Shown here in pieces: positions 24,047 to 32,616 of a stretch of DNA of 64,000 nucleotides. Both the position numbers and the translations under genes were made by a program. Below the pieces are notes generated by a model. The model was given only the letters and a program-made list of their open reading frames with translations. It was not told the origin of the DNA and searched no databases. Source of the DNA: Lichenicoccus roseus (GTDB taxonomy: Bacteria > Pseudomonadota > Alphaproteobacteria > Acetobacterales > Acetobacteraceae); assembly GCF_005844085.1 (NCBI RefSeq), contig NZ_VCDI01000001.1, positions 434,001-498,000 on the forward strand. The letters run 5' to 3'. How positions within the stretch are numbered: position 1 is the first letter of the stretch; every line of letters begins with the position of its first letter.

Positions 24047-26023
24047 ATGACAAGTGAAACGTTACCGTCCGGTCCGCATGCGGCGGCGATCGATGCCTTC
24101 CAGACCGGGAACTACCCGCTTGCGGCCGGGCTGCTCGCGCCGCTGCTGGCGCAATCGCCCGACGACGCCGTACTGCTCCGGCTGTACGGCATGGCGCTGG
24201 TGCGGACCGGCGCGGCGACGGACGCCCTGGCTCCCCTGGCCAGGTCGGTGGCGGTGGCGCCGGGCGATGCGGTGTCGGCGACCTGGCACGGGATCGCCCT
24301 GCACGCCGCTGGCCGCCATGCGGAGGCGGCCGGGGCTTTGGGAAAAGCAGTCGCACTGACCCCGCGCGATCCGGCGCCGCTGATCCATCTGTCGCGCGCG
24401 CTTCTCAAACAGGGCCGGCCGCGACCGGCCCTGGCGGCGGCGCAGCGGGCGGTCGCGCTGGCGCCTTCTCTGCTCGAAGCCGCCCATGCGGAACGGATCG
24501 CCACCCTGGCGCTGCTGCAGGCGTCCCCCGGCAGCGCCCCGGCCAGGCTTGCGGGGGCCTGGCTGGCGCTTGGCAGGATCTGCATGCGCATGGACAAGGT
24601 GGGCGAGGCGCGCATGGCGTTCCGCGAGGCGCTCGGCCTGCAGCCGCTGCAGGCGGATGCGGAGTGCGAACTGGCGCTGGTGGAGCATCTCTGTGGCCAG
24701 CCGGTAACGGCGACCGCCCGCCTCGCAGCCGTACTGGGGCGCGAGCCCGGCTGCCACCTCGCGCGCATCGCGCTTGCCAGCCGTCACCTGCTCGACGACG
24801 ACGCGGCTGCGGCGCTCGCGGTGCTGGATGCCGGGGGGAGGCCGCCGGCAGGCCCGCTGCGGTCGCGCTGGCATGCGGAACGGGCGCAGGCCCTTATAGC
24901 GCTCGGGCGGGACGATGCCGCCGGCCGCGAGCTTGCGCAGGCCGAGCAGGATCCGGCCAGCGGGCTGGACCTGCTGCTGTCCTGGCAGCGCCTGGTGCTG
25001 GCGCGCAGGGCTTCGCGCCCGGAGGTGACGGCACTGGCGGATCGGGTGGCACGCCTGGCCACGATCCGCGACGCGGGCACGCTGGAACACCGGATCGACG
25101 CGCATTTCGACCTCGCGGACCTGCGCCGCACGGAAGGCGATCCGGCGGCGGCGTTCGCGCACTGGCATCGCGGCCACGCCCTGCTGCGGCTCGCGCAGCC
25201 GTTCTCCCGGCCGCAGCACGAGGAGTATCTGCAGGCCATCATGGCAGAGTTCGGCAAGCGACGGCTGGTGACCGGCCCGCGCTCGGAACTCCGCGACCCG
25301 GCGCCGGTCTTCATCGTGGGGCTGCCACGCACCGGCACCACCCTGCTCGAGCAGATCCTGAGCGCGCATCCCATGGTCCATGGGGCGGGGGAGAGGCTGG
25401 CCGTGCGCGAGACCCTGGCGCGGCTGACCGGCACGCTCTCGGGAGCCACCGCGATGAAACGGGCGGCCGCACTCGATGCACCGACGCTGACGACTTCATC
25501 GGCGGGCTATCTCGCCGATCTGCATGCGCTCGCGCCGGAGGCGGCGTGCGTGCTGGACAAGATGCCGGACAACATCTTCCAGCTCGGCTTCCTTGCCACC
25601 CTGCTGCCCGGGGCGCGGGTGATCTGCTGCACGCGCGACCTGCGCGATGTCGGCGCCTCGATCTTCCAGCACCGCTTCATCGGCTACCATCCGTATGCGC
25701 ACGATCTTGCGGATCTCGGCTGGTACATGGCGCAGCACCAGCGGCTGCTGGAGCATTGGCGCGCAGTCCTGCCGTTGCCGGTGCTGATGCTCGATCACGC
25801 CGGATGGATCGACGATTTCGACGTCACGCTGCGGCGCGTGCTGGCGTTCCTCGACCTGCCGTACGACCCGGCCTGCGAACGTTTCTACGAGCAGGACCGG
25901 CGCATCGGCACTGCAAGCCGCGCCCAGGTGCGCCAGCCGATCAATGCAGCCGGCGTCGGACGCTGGCGAGCCTATGCCGCGCAGCTCGCCCCGCTACTGC
26001 GCGAACTGCCGCCGGCCCGCTGA
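24047..26023 (+). CDS. TPR-repeat sulfotransferase
   Basis: The 658-residue protein joins an N-terminal array of about six to eight tetratricopeptide-like repeats (about residues 10-330, e.g. HGIALHAAGRHAEAAGALGK) to a C-terminal sulfotransferase domain. The 5'-phosphosulfate loop is clear at about residues 418-435 (VFIVGLPRTGTTLLEQIL), and the 3'-phosphate-binding region is represented by ICCTRDLRDVGASIFQH. Such proteins transfer sulfate from PAPS to carbohydrates or proteins; the TPR part probably binds the acceptor. No signal peptide is visible, so it is cytoplasmic. It is followed by the convergent TonB-dependent receptor gene. Acceptor unknown. Confidence 0.85.
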   Translation: MTSETLPSGPHAAAIDAFQTGNYPLAAGLLAPLLAQSPDDAVLLRLYGMALVRTGAATDALAPLARSVAVAPGDAVSATWHGIALHAAGRHAEAAGALGKAVALTPRDPAPLIHLSRALLKQGRPRPALAAAQRAVALAPSLLEAAHAERIATLALLQASPGSAPARLAGAWLALGRICMRMDKVGEARMAFREALGLQPLQADAECELALVEHLCGQPVTATARLAAVLGREPGCHLARIALASRHLLDDDAAAALAVLDAGGRPPAGPLRSRWHAERAQALIALGRDDAAGRELAQAEQDPASGLDLLLSWQRLVLARRASRPEVTALADRVARLATIRDAGTLEHRIDAHFDLADLRRTEGDPAAAFAHWHRGHALLRLAQPFSRPQHEEYLQAIMAEFGKRRLVTGPRSELRDPAPVFIVGLPRTGTTLLEQILSAHPMVHGAGERLAVRETLARLTGTLSGATAMKRAAALDAPTLTTSSAGYLADLHALAPEAACVLDKMPDNIFQLGFLATLLPGARVICCTRDLRDVGASIFQHRFIGYHPYAHDLADLGWYMAQHQRLLEHWRAVLPLPVLMLDHAGWIDDFDVTLRRVLAFLDLPYDPACERFYEQDRRIGTASRAQVRQPINAAGVGRWRAYAAQLAPLLRELPPAR

Positions 26024-26034
26024 ACCCTCGGGTG

Positions 26035-26074
26035 AAAAAGATAGGGGCCGTGCGACTTGATGTCGCACAGCCCC
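26035..26074 (-). terminator. Rho-independent terminator of the TonB-dependent receptor gene
   Basis: On the minus strand, a stem of about 12 pairs (GGGGC plus GTGCGAC arms with one mismatch, five-base loop) is followed by TATCTTTTTC, a proper U-tract. It lies 27 bp after the receptor stop codon. Confidence 0.85.
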
Positions 26075-26101
26075 GCAAGTCGATCCGGACTGCCCTTGCG
26101 G

Positions 26102-28975
26102 TCAGAACTTGACCTGCAGCCTCGCATAGAAGGTCCGGCCGAACACGTCGTAGATGTTGGCGGCGGTGTTCTCGGTGCCATCGAGAGCGAACGGCGGCGT
26201 GCGGTCGAACAGGTTGTCGATACCGGCGATCACCTGGATCCGCTTGAAGTTATAGGCCGCCACGATGTCGTGGTAGAACACCTCGTTGGTCTTGTAGAAC
26301 CGGTCGGCGGCGGTGAAGTTGGCGCCGCCCTCGTTGTAGGTCATGCCGTCGATGTAGCGGACGGTCCAGCTGAAGCTGAAGGGCCCGTGCAGGTAGGTGC
26401 CGGTGAAGTTGTCGCGGATCACCGGGACGCCGACCGGATACAGGCCGCCGCCAAGGATGGTGTTCAGCGTGCCCTTCAGGTTGACGAACGCGCCGCCGCT
26501 GACGAGCTGCGTGGTATAGCCGATGGTGTCGACCAGCTCGTTGCTGAAGCTGAAAGCGTTGTTGCCACGAAGCTTCAGCAGGTAGTTCATGTCGAAGTCG
26601 ATGCCGCTGGTCCGCACCACGCCTTCGTTCTGGTAGGGAGCATTGGCCAGCGCGATGTTGCCCGAGCCGTTGCGGACGCCGGCATCGGCGCAGAACGGGC
26701 TGGAGAAGTTGGGGCTGGTGTAGCACTGGTCCTCGACATACTGCACCGGCACCTCGCCGATCGAGTTGTTGATCGAGGTGTGGTAGTAATCGATGGTTGC
26801 CGAGAAGGTCTTGAGCCAGCGCGGCGTCAGCACCGAGCCGATCGTGTAGGTTCGCGACGTCTCCGGACGCAGCTGCGGATTGCCGCCGACCAGGGTGGCG
26901 ATCTGGTCGCCGGTCTGCTGGAAGCCGACCGGCACTCCCTGCCGCGCGCAGTTGGCGCCGACATTGCCGGCGAGCGCTCCGTAGGTTGCAACCTGCGCGC
27001 ACGGATCGTTGCCCTGCTCGAAGCTGAGCGTGTCGCCACCGAAGGCCTCGGCGATCGCCGGCTGGCGGGTCGAGGTGCCGATGTTGGCGCGGAAGCGGAT
27101 ATCCTGTGTCGGCGACCAGTTCAGCCCGGCCTTGAAGTTCTGCACGCCGCCGAAGGTGTTGTAGTCGGACCAGCGGCCGGACACGTCGGCGGACAGGTCC
27201 TTGGCAGCGACGAGGTTCTTCAGCAGCGGGATGTTCAGCTCGCCGAACACCTCGCCCACGTCGAAGCCGCCGCCGGTGGGGAATTCCTCGGCCGCGGTGG
27301 CGTTGCCGGATTCGATGGTCGGATCGGGATGATACGCGCCGTTCTCCTGCCGGTATTCGAAGCCGACGGCCAGCGCCAGCGGACCATAGGGAAGCTGCAG
27401 CAGGTGGTTGTTGGTTACCGTCGCGCCGTAGTCGCGGAACTGGTAATACGCGTTGGCATTGGCGGTGAACGATACATACTTCGCGGCTGCCGGGCTGATG
27501 TTGCCGGCGCCGAACGGGTTCAGCAGTGCGCAGCCTGCGGCCGCGTTGCAGAGCGCCGCGTTGTACGGATCGCCCACGACGCCGTCGGAGCCCAGCGCAT
27601 TCTCGAAGTTGGTGGCGTTGATCTGGTTGGTCAGCGTGATCGTCGTGTCGGAGTAGCCATACGTGAAGTAGGCGTCGTAGTCCCAGTTGCCGGTGATGTT
27701 GCCCTTGGCGCCGACGGTCGCCTGCCATGTGTCGGTGCCGGTCTTGGTCTGGCGCGGCCCGATGTCGGTGGTGCGGCGCAGCCCGGTCAGCGGCTCATCG
27801 ACGCCGAGGCCCTCGGCGAACGGGTTGCCCTGCGGAATGACGAGCGAGGAGGCGGTGTTCGGATTGCCGGTAACCGGCTGGCCGGACAGCTGCTCCTCGG
27901 TGTTCTTGTGGGTGTAGAAGGCCGAGGCGTAGGCGGTGAAGTGGTCGTTGACGTCGAAATGGGTCTGCGCCGCGACGTTGCCCTGTGTCTCGCGATCGGA
28001 CAGGTAGGAATCGTAGCCGTAGTCGTAGCGGCCGTTGATGTTCGGCTGGCCCCCGTTGGCACCGTTGTAGGTGTTCTGGAACGGAACGATCTTGTTGTTG
28101 ATGGTGGTGATGTCGTCGCCCGAGTTGGCGCCGAAGTAGCGGCCCGCCACGGGAATGCTCGAACCGATCGTGTAGGGATTGCCGGGCCCGTTATCACCGC
28201 TCACCACCGGATCGGCCCAGTCGCGATCGCGCTGCAGGACCGGACCGCGGTCGAGGTAATGGCCGGTGATGGTGAAGTTGCCGCGGCCCTGGTCGAAGTC
28301 GAAGCCGGTGATGGCGGAGATGTCGCCCTGCAGGTTGTCGCCGGATGCGGTGATGTTGCCGTTGGTGTTGATCTGCGTGCCCGAGTAGTTCTTCTTGGTG
28401 ATGATGTTCACCACGCCCGCGACAGCGTCGGCGCCGTAGATGGTGGACGCGCCGTCCTTCAGGATCTCGATGCGGTCGATCATCTGGATCGGGATTGTGT
28501 CGAGATCGACGCAGTCGTTGCCGGTGCCATAGGCGGAGTGCACGAAGCGGCGTCCGTCCACCAGCACCAGCGTGCGGGTGATGCCGAGGTTGAGCAGGTC
28601 GATGCAGGACGACCCGTTGGCGCCGTTGTTGGTGGTCGAGAAGTTGCCCGAGTTGCCGACCGACGGGATCTTGCGAAGCACGTCCTCGACGGTCTGGGCG
28701 CTCGACTGCTCGATCTGCTTGGCGGTCACCACGGTGATCGGCGCTTCGCTGGTGAGATTGCTGGTGCGCAGGCGCGAACCGGTGACGAGCACGTCCTCGG
28801 AGCCACCGCCGGCCGTGGGCGTGCCGGCGGCGAGATTGCCGGCTCCCGCCGTCGGCGAGGCAACGGAGTTCGCGCCGCTGATCTGCGCCATGGCGGGATA
28901 GGAGGCCAGCAGCGCGGCGACGGCCACCGATCCCGCAAGGCTGCGTCGGAAGTCTAACAACGAGGCGCCATTCAT
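26102..28975 (-). CDS. TonB-dependent outer-membrane receptor
   Basis: The 957-residue outer-membrane protein begins with a Sec signal peptide ending ASYPAMA-Q. A TonB-box-like DVLVTGSRL precedes the plug domain (about residues 55-180: ITVVTAKQIEQSS, VLRKIPSV, LVLVDGRRF, RIEILKDGASTIYGADAVAG), and the 22-strand barrel ends in the usual terminal Phe (YARLQVKF). ATG 28975 is used; an in-frame start nine codons upstream is less likely. The protein is of the large type found in Sphingomonadales and Acetobacteraceae, and the ligand cannot be told. It has a real terminator and a 574-bp, partly AT-rich and structured upstream region, so expression is probably regulated. Confidence 0.93.
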   Translation of the reverse strand: MNGASLLDFRRSLAGSVAVAALLASYPAMAQISGANSVASPTAGAGNLAAGTPTAGGGSEDVLVTGSRLRTSNLTSEAPITVVTAKQIEQSSAQTVEDVLRKIPSVGNSGNFSTTNNGANGSSCIDLLNLGITRTLVLVDGRRFVHSAYGTGNDCVDLDTIPIQMIDRIEILKDGASTIYGADAVAGVVNIITKKNYSGTQINTNGNITASGDNLQGDISAITGFDFDQGRGNFTITGHYLDRGPVLQRDRDWADPVVSGDNGPGNPYTIGSSIPVAGRYFGANSGDDITTINNKIVPFQNTYNGANGGQPNINGRYDYGYDSYLSDRETQGNVAAQTHFDVNDHFTAYASAFYTHKNTEEQLSGQPVTGNPNTASSLVIPQGNPFAEGLGVDEPLTGLRRTTDIGPRQTKTGTDTWQATVGAKGNITGNWDYDAYFTYGYSDTTITLTNQINATNFENALGSDGVVGDPYNAALCNAAAGCALLNPFGAGNISPAAAKYVSFTANANAYYQFRDYGATVTNNHLLQLPYGPLALAVGFEYRQENGAYHPDPTIESGNATAAEEFPTGGGFDVGEVFGELNIPLLKNLVAAKDLSADVSGRWSDYNTFGGVQNFKAGLNWSPTQDIRFRANIGTSTRQPAIAEAFGGDTLSFEQGNDPCAQVATYGALAGNVGANCARQGVPVGFQQTGDQIATLVGGNPQLRPETSRTYTIGSVLTPRWLKTFSATIDYYHTSINNSIGEVPVQYVEDQCYTSPNFSSPFCADAGVRNGSGNIALANAPYQNEGVVRTSGIDFDMNYLLKLRGNNAFSFSNELVDTIGYTTQLVSGGAFVNLKGTLNTILGGGLYPVGVPVIRDNFTGTYLHGPFSFSWTVRYIDGMTYNEGGANFTAADRFYKTNEVFYHDIVAAYNFKRIQVIAGIDNLFDRTPPFALDGTENTAANIYDVFGRTFYARLQVKF

Positions 28976-29087
28976 TGGCCAAAGCACTCCGGTTCCAGGC
29001 ACGTCCCGGCCTCCGCCGGGTCATGGCAGCTCGGGGGCGAGCCGCTTCTTGTTGTCCCGATATTCAAACGGAGTGTGACGAAGCGAT

Positions 29088-29130
29088 ACCGGCTTTATGA
29101 GGCCGGTCGAAGTTCCACATGTTGATGTGG
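29088..29130 (-). promoter_or_regulatory. Two adjacent hairpins in the TonB-receptor leader region
   Basis: Perfect inverted repeats ACCGGC/GCCGGT (29088-29107, 8-base loop) and CCACAT-GTTG-ATGTGG (29115-29130) lie seven bases apart, about 113-155 bp before the receptor start codon. They could be leader-RNA stems or dyad operators; no U-tract follows either one. Confidence 0.5.
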
Positions 29131-29203
29131 CCGATTTGCAACTCAGACAAGCTTCAAATGCATAGCTTAATGTTGTCGCTTTCAGGATCATTTCTTACCG
29201 TAA

Positions 29204-29235
29204 GTTGCTCTCAGAGCGACCTCCGAGCAACCTCC
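29204..29235. repeat. Cluster of inverted and direct GAGCRAC repeats
   Basis: GTTGCTC (29204-29210) is followed by two tandem 11-mers, GAGCGACCTCC (29214-29224) and GAGCAACCTCC (29225-29235), differing at one base. The first element is the exact reverse complement of GAGCAAC in the last. Such a cluster in an AT-rich promoter region suggests a transcription-factor array. Confidence 0.45.
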
Positions 29236-29549
29236 AGCAATTTATGACGACTTTCTTGCGATCCTGATCACTGAGTTTTGTGCTGGTCTTCATGATGCCA
29301 AAAGCTTGATCGCACTCGTCCCGCCTCGCGCGCTCGGCCCGGCCGGGGTGCGAGGTGAGTGGCAGCGGTTACAGGAGTTCAAGGCAGCACCGGAACGATC
29401 GGTGTGCCGGTGGCGCCACAGCAACGCTCCGTTGCAACCGTAGGCTTGGCCTCTTCTACCGGCGGTCGAAACCCGGTAGGACCGGATCGGTTGGTGAAGA
29501 CGCGCGGAGGTCCGCATAGCGGGCATGTCGCCGAGGCGGGGGTACGAGG

Positions 29550-30707
29550 ATGGGGCGCCTATCGAGATTGCTGGCTGGCAGCGCACTTGCGGCACCGGTC
29601 ACGCTGGGCGCTCAACTGCTCGGTCTGCCGGTCATCGGCCATGCCGTCGCGCAGCCGGTGAGCGGCCTTTATGTCGGCCTCGCGGGTGGCGCCAACTTCC
29701 TGCAGGACGAGACGGTGCGGCTGAGCCCCGAGTTTCCGTCCGGCAAGGATCGCTGGGGCGTCGGTTACACCGGCATCGGCAGCGTCGGCTGGGGCTTTGG
29801 CAACGGCGTCCGGGTCGAACTCGAAGGCAACTACCGCGACAACACGCTGCAGCATTTCCTCGGTACCGGCTTCCCGACCGAAGCCGGCGGGCACCAGCAG
29901 AACTACGGCGGCATGGCGAACGTGCTGTTCGACATGGATATCGGCAAGAGCTGGATCTATCCGTATCTGGGCGTCGGCGCCGGCTACAGCTGGACCCACA
30001 TGGACACCCAGTATTCCGGCACCAACTATCCCTATGCCGAGCATATCGGCGGCACCTCCGACAACTTCGCCTACCAGGCGATGTTCGGCGTGTCGGTGCC
30101 GGTGCCCTGGGTCGTCGGCCTGTCGATGACCGCGGAGTATCGTTTCTTCTCGGTGCTCGGGCCAGAGAACTTCAGTGGCGGCAGCATCGGCACCGCCGGC
30201 GCATTCGGGCCCAAGGCCTACGGTGAGGCCCGCGGCAACGAGGATATCACCACCGACTACAATCATTCGGTGCTGCTCGGTCTGCGCTACGAGTTCAATC
30301 CCGCGCCGCCACCGCCGCCGGCCGGACCGCCGGCGGAGCCTGCTCCCGCGCCGGCGCCGTCACGCACCTACCTGGTATTCTTCGACTGGGACCAGTCGAC
30401 GCTTGGCGACCGTGCTCGCCAGATCATCGCCGAAGCGGCGCAGTCCTCGACCCGCGTGCAGACCACCCGACTGGAGGTGAACGGCTATACCGACACGTCC
30501 GCAGCACACCCCGGCGAGCGTGGCGAAGCCTACAATCAGGCCCTGTCGGTGCGTCGGGCCACCGCCGTGCGCAGCGAACTGGTGCGCGACGGCGTGCCGC
30601 AGAATGCGATCGAGATCCATGGCTACGGCGAGACGCACCCGCTGGTGCAGACCGGTCCGAACACCCGCGAGCCGCAGAACCGGCGCGTCGAAATCATCAT
30701 GCAGTAG
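29550..30707 (+). CDS. OmpA-family outer-membrane protein with peptidoglycan-binding domain
   Basis: The 385-residue protein has an N-terminal signal peptide (cleavage near GHAVAQ, residue 35) and an eight-stranded OmpA-like barrel (about residues 38-250, beginning GLYVGLAGGANFLQDETV). A Pro/Ala linker (APPPPPAGPPAEPAPAPAP) leads to a C-terminal OmpA domain (about residues 272-385). The peptidoglycan-binding signature is present: NGYTDTSA, LSVRRATAVRSELV and NRRVEI. It anchors the outer membrane to the cell wall and may form a small pore. It is divergent from the TonB receptor gene and followed by a strong hairpin terminator shared with cysK. Confidence 0.92.
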   Translation: MGRLSRLLAGSALAAPVTLGAQLLGLPVIGHAVAQPVSGLYVGLAGGANFLQDETVRLSPEFPSGKDRWGVGYTGIGSVGWGFGNGVRVELEGNYRDNTLQHFLGTGFPTEAGGHQQNYGGMANVLFDMDIGKSWIYPYLGVGAGYSWTHMDTQYSGTNYPYAEHIGGTSDNFAYQAMFGVSVPVPWVVGLSMTAEYRFFSVLGPENFSGGSIGTAGAFGPKAYGEARGNEDITTDYNHSVLLGLRYEFNPAPPPPPAGPPAEPAPAPAPSRTYLVFFDWDQSTLGDRARQIIAEAAQSSTRVQTTRLEVNGYTDTSAAHPGERGEAYNQALSVRRATAVRSELVRDGVPQNAIEIHGYGETHPLVQTGPNTREPQNRRVEIIMQ

Positions 30708-30711
30708 GCAC

Positions 30712-30735
30712 CCGGGAGGGTCCCTGCCCTCCCGG
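30712..30735. terminator. Bidirectional hairpin between ompA-like gene and cysK
   Basis: A perfect 9-bp GC stem, CCGGGAGGG/CCCTCCCGG, with a six-base loop lies five bases after the ompA-like stop and 26 bp from the convergent cysK stop. There is no U-run, which is common for terminators in GC-rich genomes. Confidence 0.6.
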
Positions 30736-30760
30736 ATACGCCCGCCCGGACTGGCCGGTC

Positions 30761-31873
30761 TCAGCCCAGGCCGGCGAACAACGACGTCGACAGGTAACGC
30801 TCGGCGAAGGACGGCACGATCGCCACGATCTGCTTGCCTTCGTTCGAGGGGTTGCGCGCCAGCCCGAGAGCGGCATGCAGCGCCGCTCCCGACGAGATCC
30901 CGATCGGCAGGCCTTCCATGCGCGCGCAGCGACGGGCAGCGGCAATCGCCTCGCGCTCCGACACCGTCAGCACCCCGTCCAGCATCGAGAGATCGAGCAC
31001 GCCTGGGCAGAATCCCGGGCCGATGCCCTGGATCCCGTGCGGGCCGGGTTCGTCGCCGTTCAGCACCGCGCTCTCCGAAGGCTCGATGCCATAGACGCGC
31101 AGGCCCGGGCGACGCGGCTTGAGCGCACGCGCGATCCCGGTGGCGGTGCCGCCGGTGCCGATGCCGGCGACCACGATATCGACCCGCCCCCCGGTGTCGG
31201 CCCAGATCTCCTCGGCGGTGGTCTCGGCATGGATATCCGGGTTGGCGGGATTGTCGAACTGGCGCGGCATCCAGGAATTCGGCGTCGCGTCCAGGATCTC
31301 GCGTGCGCGGCCGATTGCGCCCGCCATGCCAAGGCGCGACGGCGTGAGTTCGAGCTGCACATCCATCAGACGCAGCATCTTGCGTCGCTCGATGGAGGCA
31401 CCCTCCGGCATGGTGACGATCAGCCGGTAGCCGCGCGAGGCGGCAACGAAGGCGAGTGCGATGCCGGTATTTCCCGAGGTCGGCTCGACCAGGACGGTGC
31501 GGCCCGGCGTGATCAGACCCTCCCGCTCGGCACGCAGCACCATCGCGGCGCCGATGCGGTCCTTCACCGAGCCGAGCGGATTGAAGAATTCGAGCTTCAG
31601 CGCGACATCCGCGAGCAGTCCGTCCTCACGCGACAACCGCGGCAGCGCCACCAGAGGGGTGCCTCCCACGGTCTCGACGATGCTGCCATAGATCCGGCCG
31701 CGCGGGGCCGCGAATGCCGGCATCTCCGCGCCGGCGGCGACACCGCGCTGCGCCGCCGCCGGGACCCGGTCCGCGCCGTGCCGTCCCGGCGCCGGCCGCT
31801 CGTCGAGCGCGGTGTCGCCGTCGACCGGGAGATCGTCAGGCGACAGGGCCTGCGCGGTCCGTTGCTTCTTCAT
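30761..31873 (-). CDS. cysK: Cysteine synthase A (O-acetylserine sulfhydrylase)
   Basis: CysK replaces the acetyl group of O-acetylserine with sulfide to make cysteine, using PLP. The core starts near residue 60 (IYGSIVETVGGTPLVAL). It contains the Schiff-base lysine motif FFNPLGSVKDRIG, the substrate loop PTSGNTG, the phosphate loop GIGTGGTATG and GISSGAAL near the end. A roughly 50-residue Pro/Ala/Asp-rich extension precedes the core; its codons are typical of the genome and AGGAAA lies before the 31873 ATG, so it seems real, but ATG 31723 is an alternative. It is divergent from an Rrf2 regulator and near cysI, consistent with sulfur-responsive control. Confidence 0.93.
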   Translation of the reverse strand: MKKQRTAQALSPDDLPVDGDTALDERPAPGRHGADRVPAAAQRGVAAGAEMPAFAAPRGRIYGSIVETVGGTPLVALPRLSREDGLLADVALKLEFFNPLGSVKDRIGAAMVLRAEREGLITPGRTVLVEPTSGNTGIALAFVAASRGYRLIVTMPEGASIERRKMLRLMDVQLELTPSRLGMAGAIGRAREILDATPNSWMPRQFDNPANPDIHAETTAEEIWADTGGRVDIVVAGIGTGGTATGIARALKPRRPGLRVYGIEPSESAVLNGDEPGPHGIQGIGPGFCPGVLDLSMLDGVLTVSEREAIAAARRCARMEGLPIGISSGAALHAALGLARNPSNEGKQIVAIVPSFAERYLSTSLFAGLG

Positions 31874-31885
31874 GGCAAGGCATTT

Positions 31886-31932
31886 CCTGCTGGTGGTGGC
31901 TTGGTGGTGGCCCGGCGGCTACCTGCTGGTGG
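31886..31932. repeat. Two 11-bp direct repeats upstream of cysK
   Basis: CCTGCTGGTGG occurs at 31886-31896 and again at 31922-31932, 36 bp apart, between the divergent cysK and rrf2-type genes. The first copy overlaps the cysK ribosome-binding region. They could be regulator sites, but the intervening DNA is also rich in TGGTGG, so low complexity is an alternative. Confidence 0.35.
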
Positions 31933-32045
31933 ACCGGGTTGGCAAAAGCACCAATCTGGAGCGTGGATCATGGAGCGTTAGACTGATATAGGAGTGGCAT
32001 GCGCCTGGCGGAAGCGTTCCCCGGCCGGATCAGGGACAACGAACG

Positions 32046-32495
32046 ATGCTGCTGAGGCGTGACAGGGCGATGATCGCGGTCCTCATCATGCTGGATGTGG
32101 CGTTCCATGCCGGGCGCGCCGGCACCGTCAGCGCGGCCGACATCGCCGAGCGGGCCGGCCTCGCCCGTCGCGGGATCGAGCCGCTGCTGCAGACCCTGTC
32201 GCGCTCCGCCCTGCTGGAGAGCGTGCGGGGCCCGCGCGGCGGCTATCGGCTGGGCCGGCCGCGCCGCGACATCCGGCTGTCGGACATCGTCGAGACCGCG
32301 GTGTCCGACGATGGCGGCAGCGAGGATGGTCCGATCGGCGATCTGTTCGGGCGGGTGGTCGAGCCGGCCTGGAAGGAGCTCGACGATGCCCTGCGCGCGC
32401 GCCTGCAGGAGCTGACCCTGGACGACATGGTCCGGCGGGCGGAGAACGCCGGCTTGCGCCGCCCCCTGGCGGAGCCGATCAGCTTCTCCATATAG
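32046..32495 (+). CDS. Rrf2-family transcriptional regulator without Fe-S cysteines
   Basis: The 149-residue protein has the Rrf2 winged helix (AMIAVLIMLDVAFHAG, VSAADIAERAGLARRGIEPLLQTLSR, GPRGGYRLGRPRRDIRLSDIVETA). It contains no cysteine at all, so it cannot bind the [2Fe-2S] cluster of IscR or NsrR. That resembles CymR, the cysteine-metabolism repressor, which senses through CysK in Gram-positives. The divergent neighbour is cysK and the downstream genes are a peroxiredoxin and cysI, so a role in sulfur control is likely but inferred. AGGG lies about eleven bases before the ATG. Confidence 0.82.
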   Translation: MLLRRDRAMIAVLIMLDVAFHAGRAGTVSAADIAERAGLARRGIEPLLQTLSRSALLESVRGPRGGYRLGRPRRDIRLSDIVETAVSDDGGSEDGPIGDLFGRVVEPAWKELDDALRARLQELTLDDMVRRAENAGLRRPLAEPISFSI

Positions 32496-32560
32496 AGCGG
32501 ATCGCGTCGATACCCCTGATGGTGGGGCGAGACAAAGCACGTTCGGCGAATGTGGTCCGA

Positions 32561-32589
32561 TTGACCCGCGATAGGTCTTCGCGCTTTAT
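32561..32589 (+). promoter_or_regulatory. Candidate sigma-70 promoter for the peroxiredoxin-cysI unit
   Basis: TTGACC (32561-32566) and CTTTAT (32584-32589) are separated by exactly 17 bp and end 28 bp before the peroxiredoxin ATG. The -35 is near consensus; the -10 is moderate. Confidence 0.5.
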
Positions 32590-32616
32590 CCGGCTGCTGC
32601 ATTTGAGGACCGACAC

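Larger units (their letters stand above)
28976..29549. promoter_or_regulatory. Long divergent regulatory region, TonB receptor / OmpA
   Basis: This 574-bp non-coding interval separates two divergent outer-membrane protein genes. The receptor-proximal half (about 29040-29290) is much more AT-rich than its surroundings and holds two adjacent hairpins, an inverted/direct repeat cluster and probably the receptor promoter. The ompA-proximal half is GC-rich and includes a perfect palindrome GCAACG-CTC-CGTTGC (29421-29435). I find no convincing gene and no match to a known riboswitch core. Confidence 0.6.

Noticed and set aside
28976..29300. Cobalamin or other known riboswitch upstream of the TonB receptor
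   Set aside because: None of the conserved riboswitch core sequences could be found; only simple hairpins and repeats.
31979..31984. TAGACT as a -10 box for the Rrf2 gene
   Set aside because: No acceptable -35 hexamer at a 16-18 bp distance.
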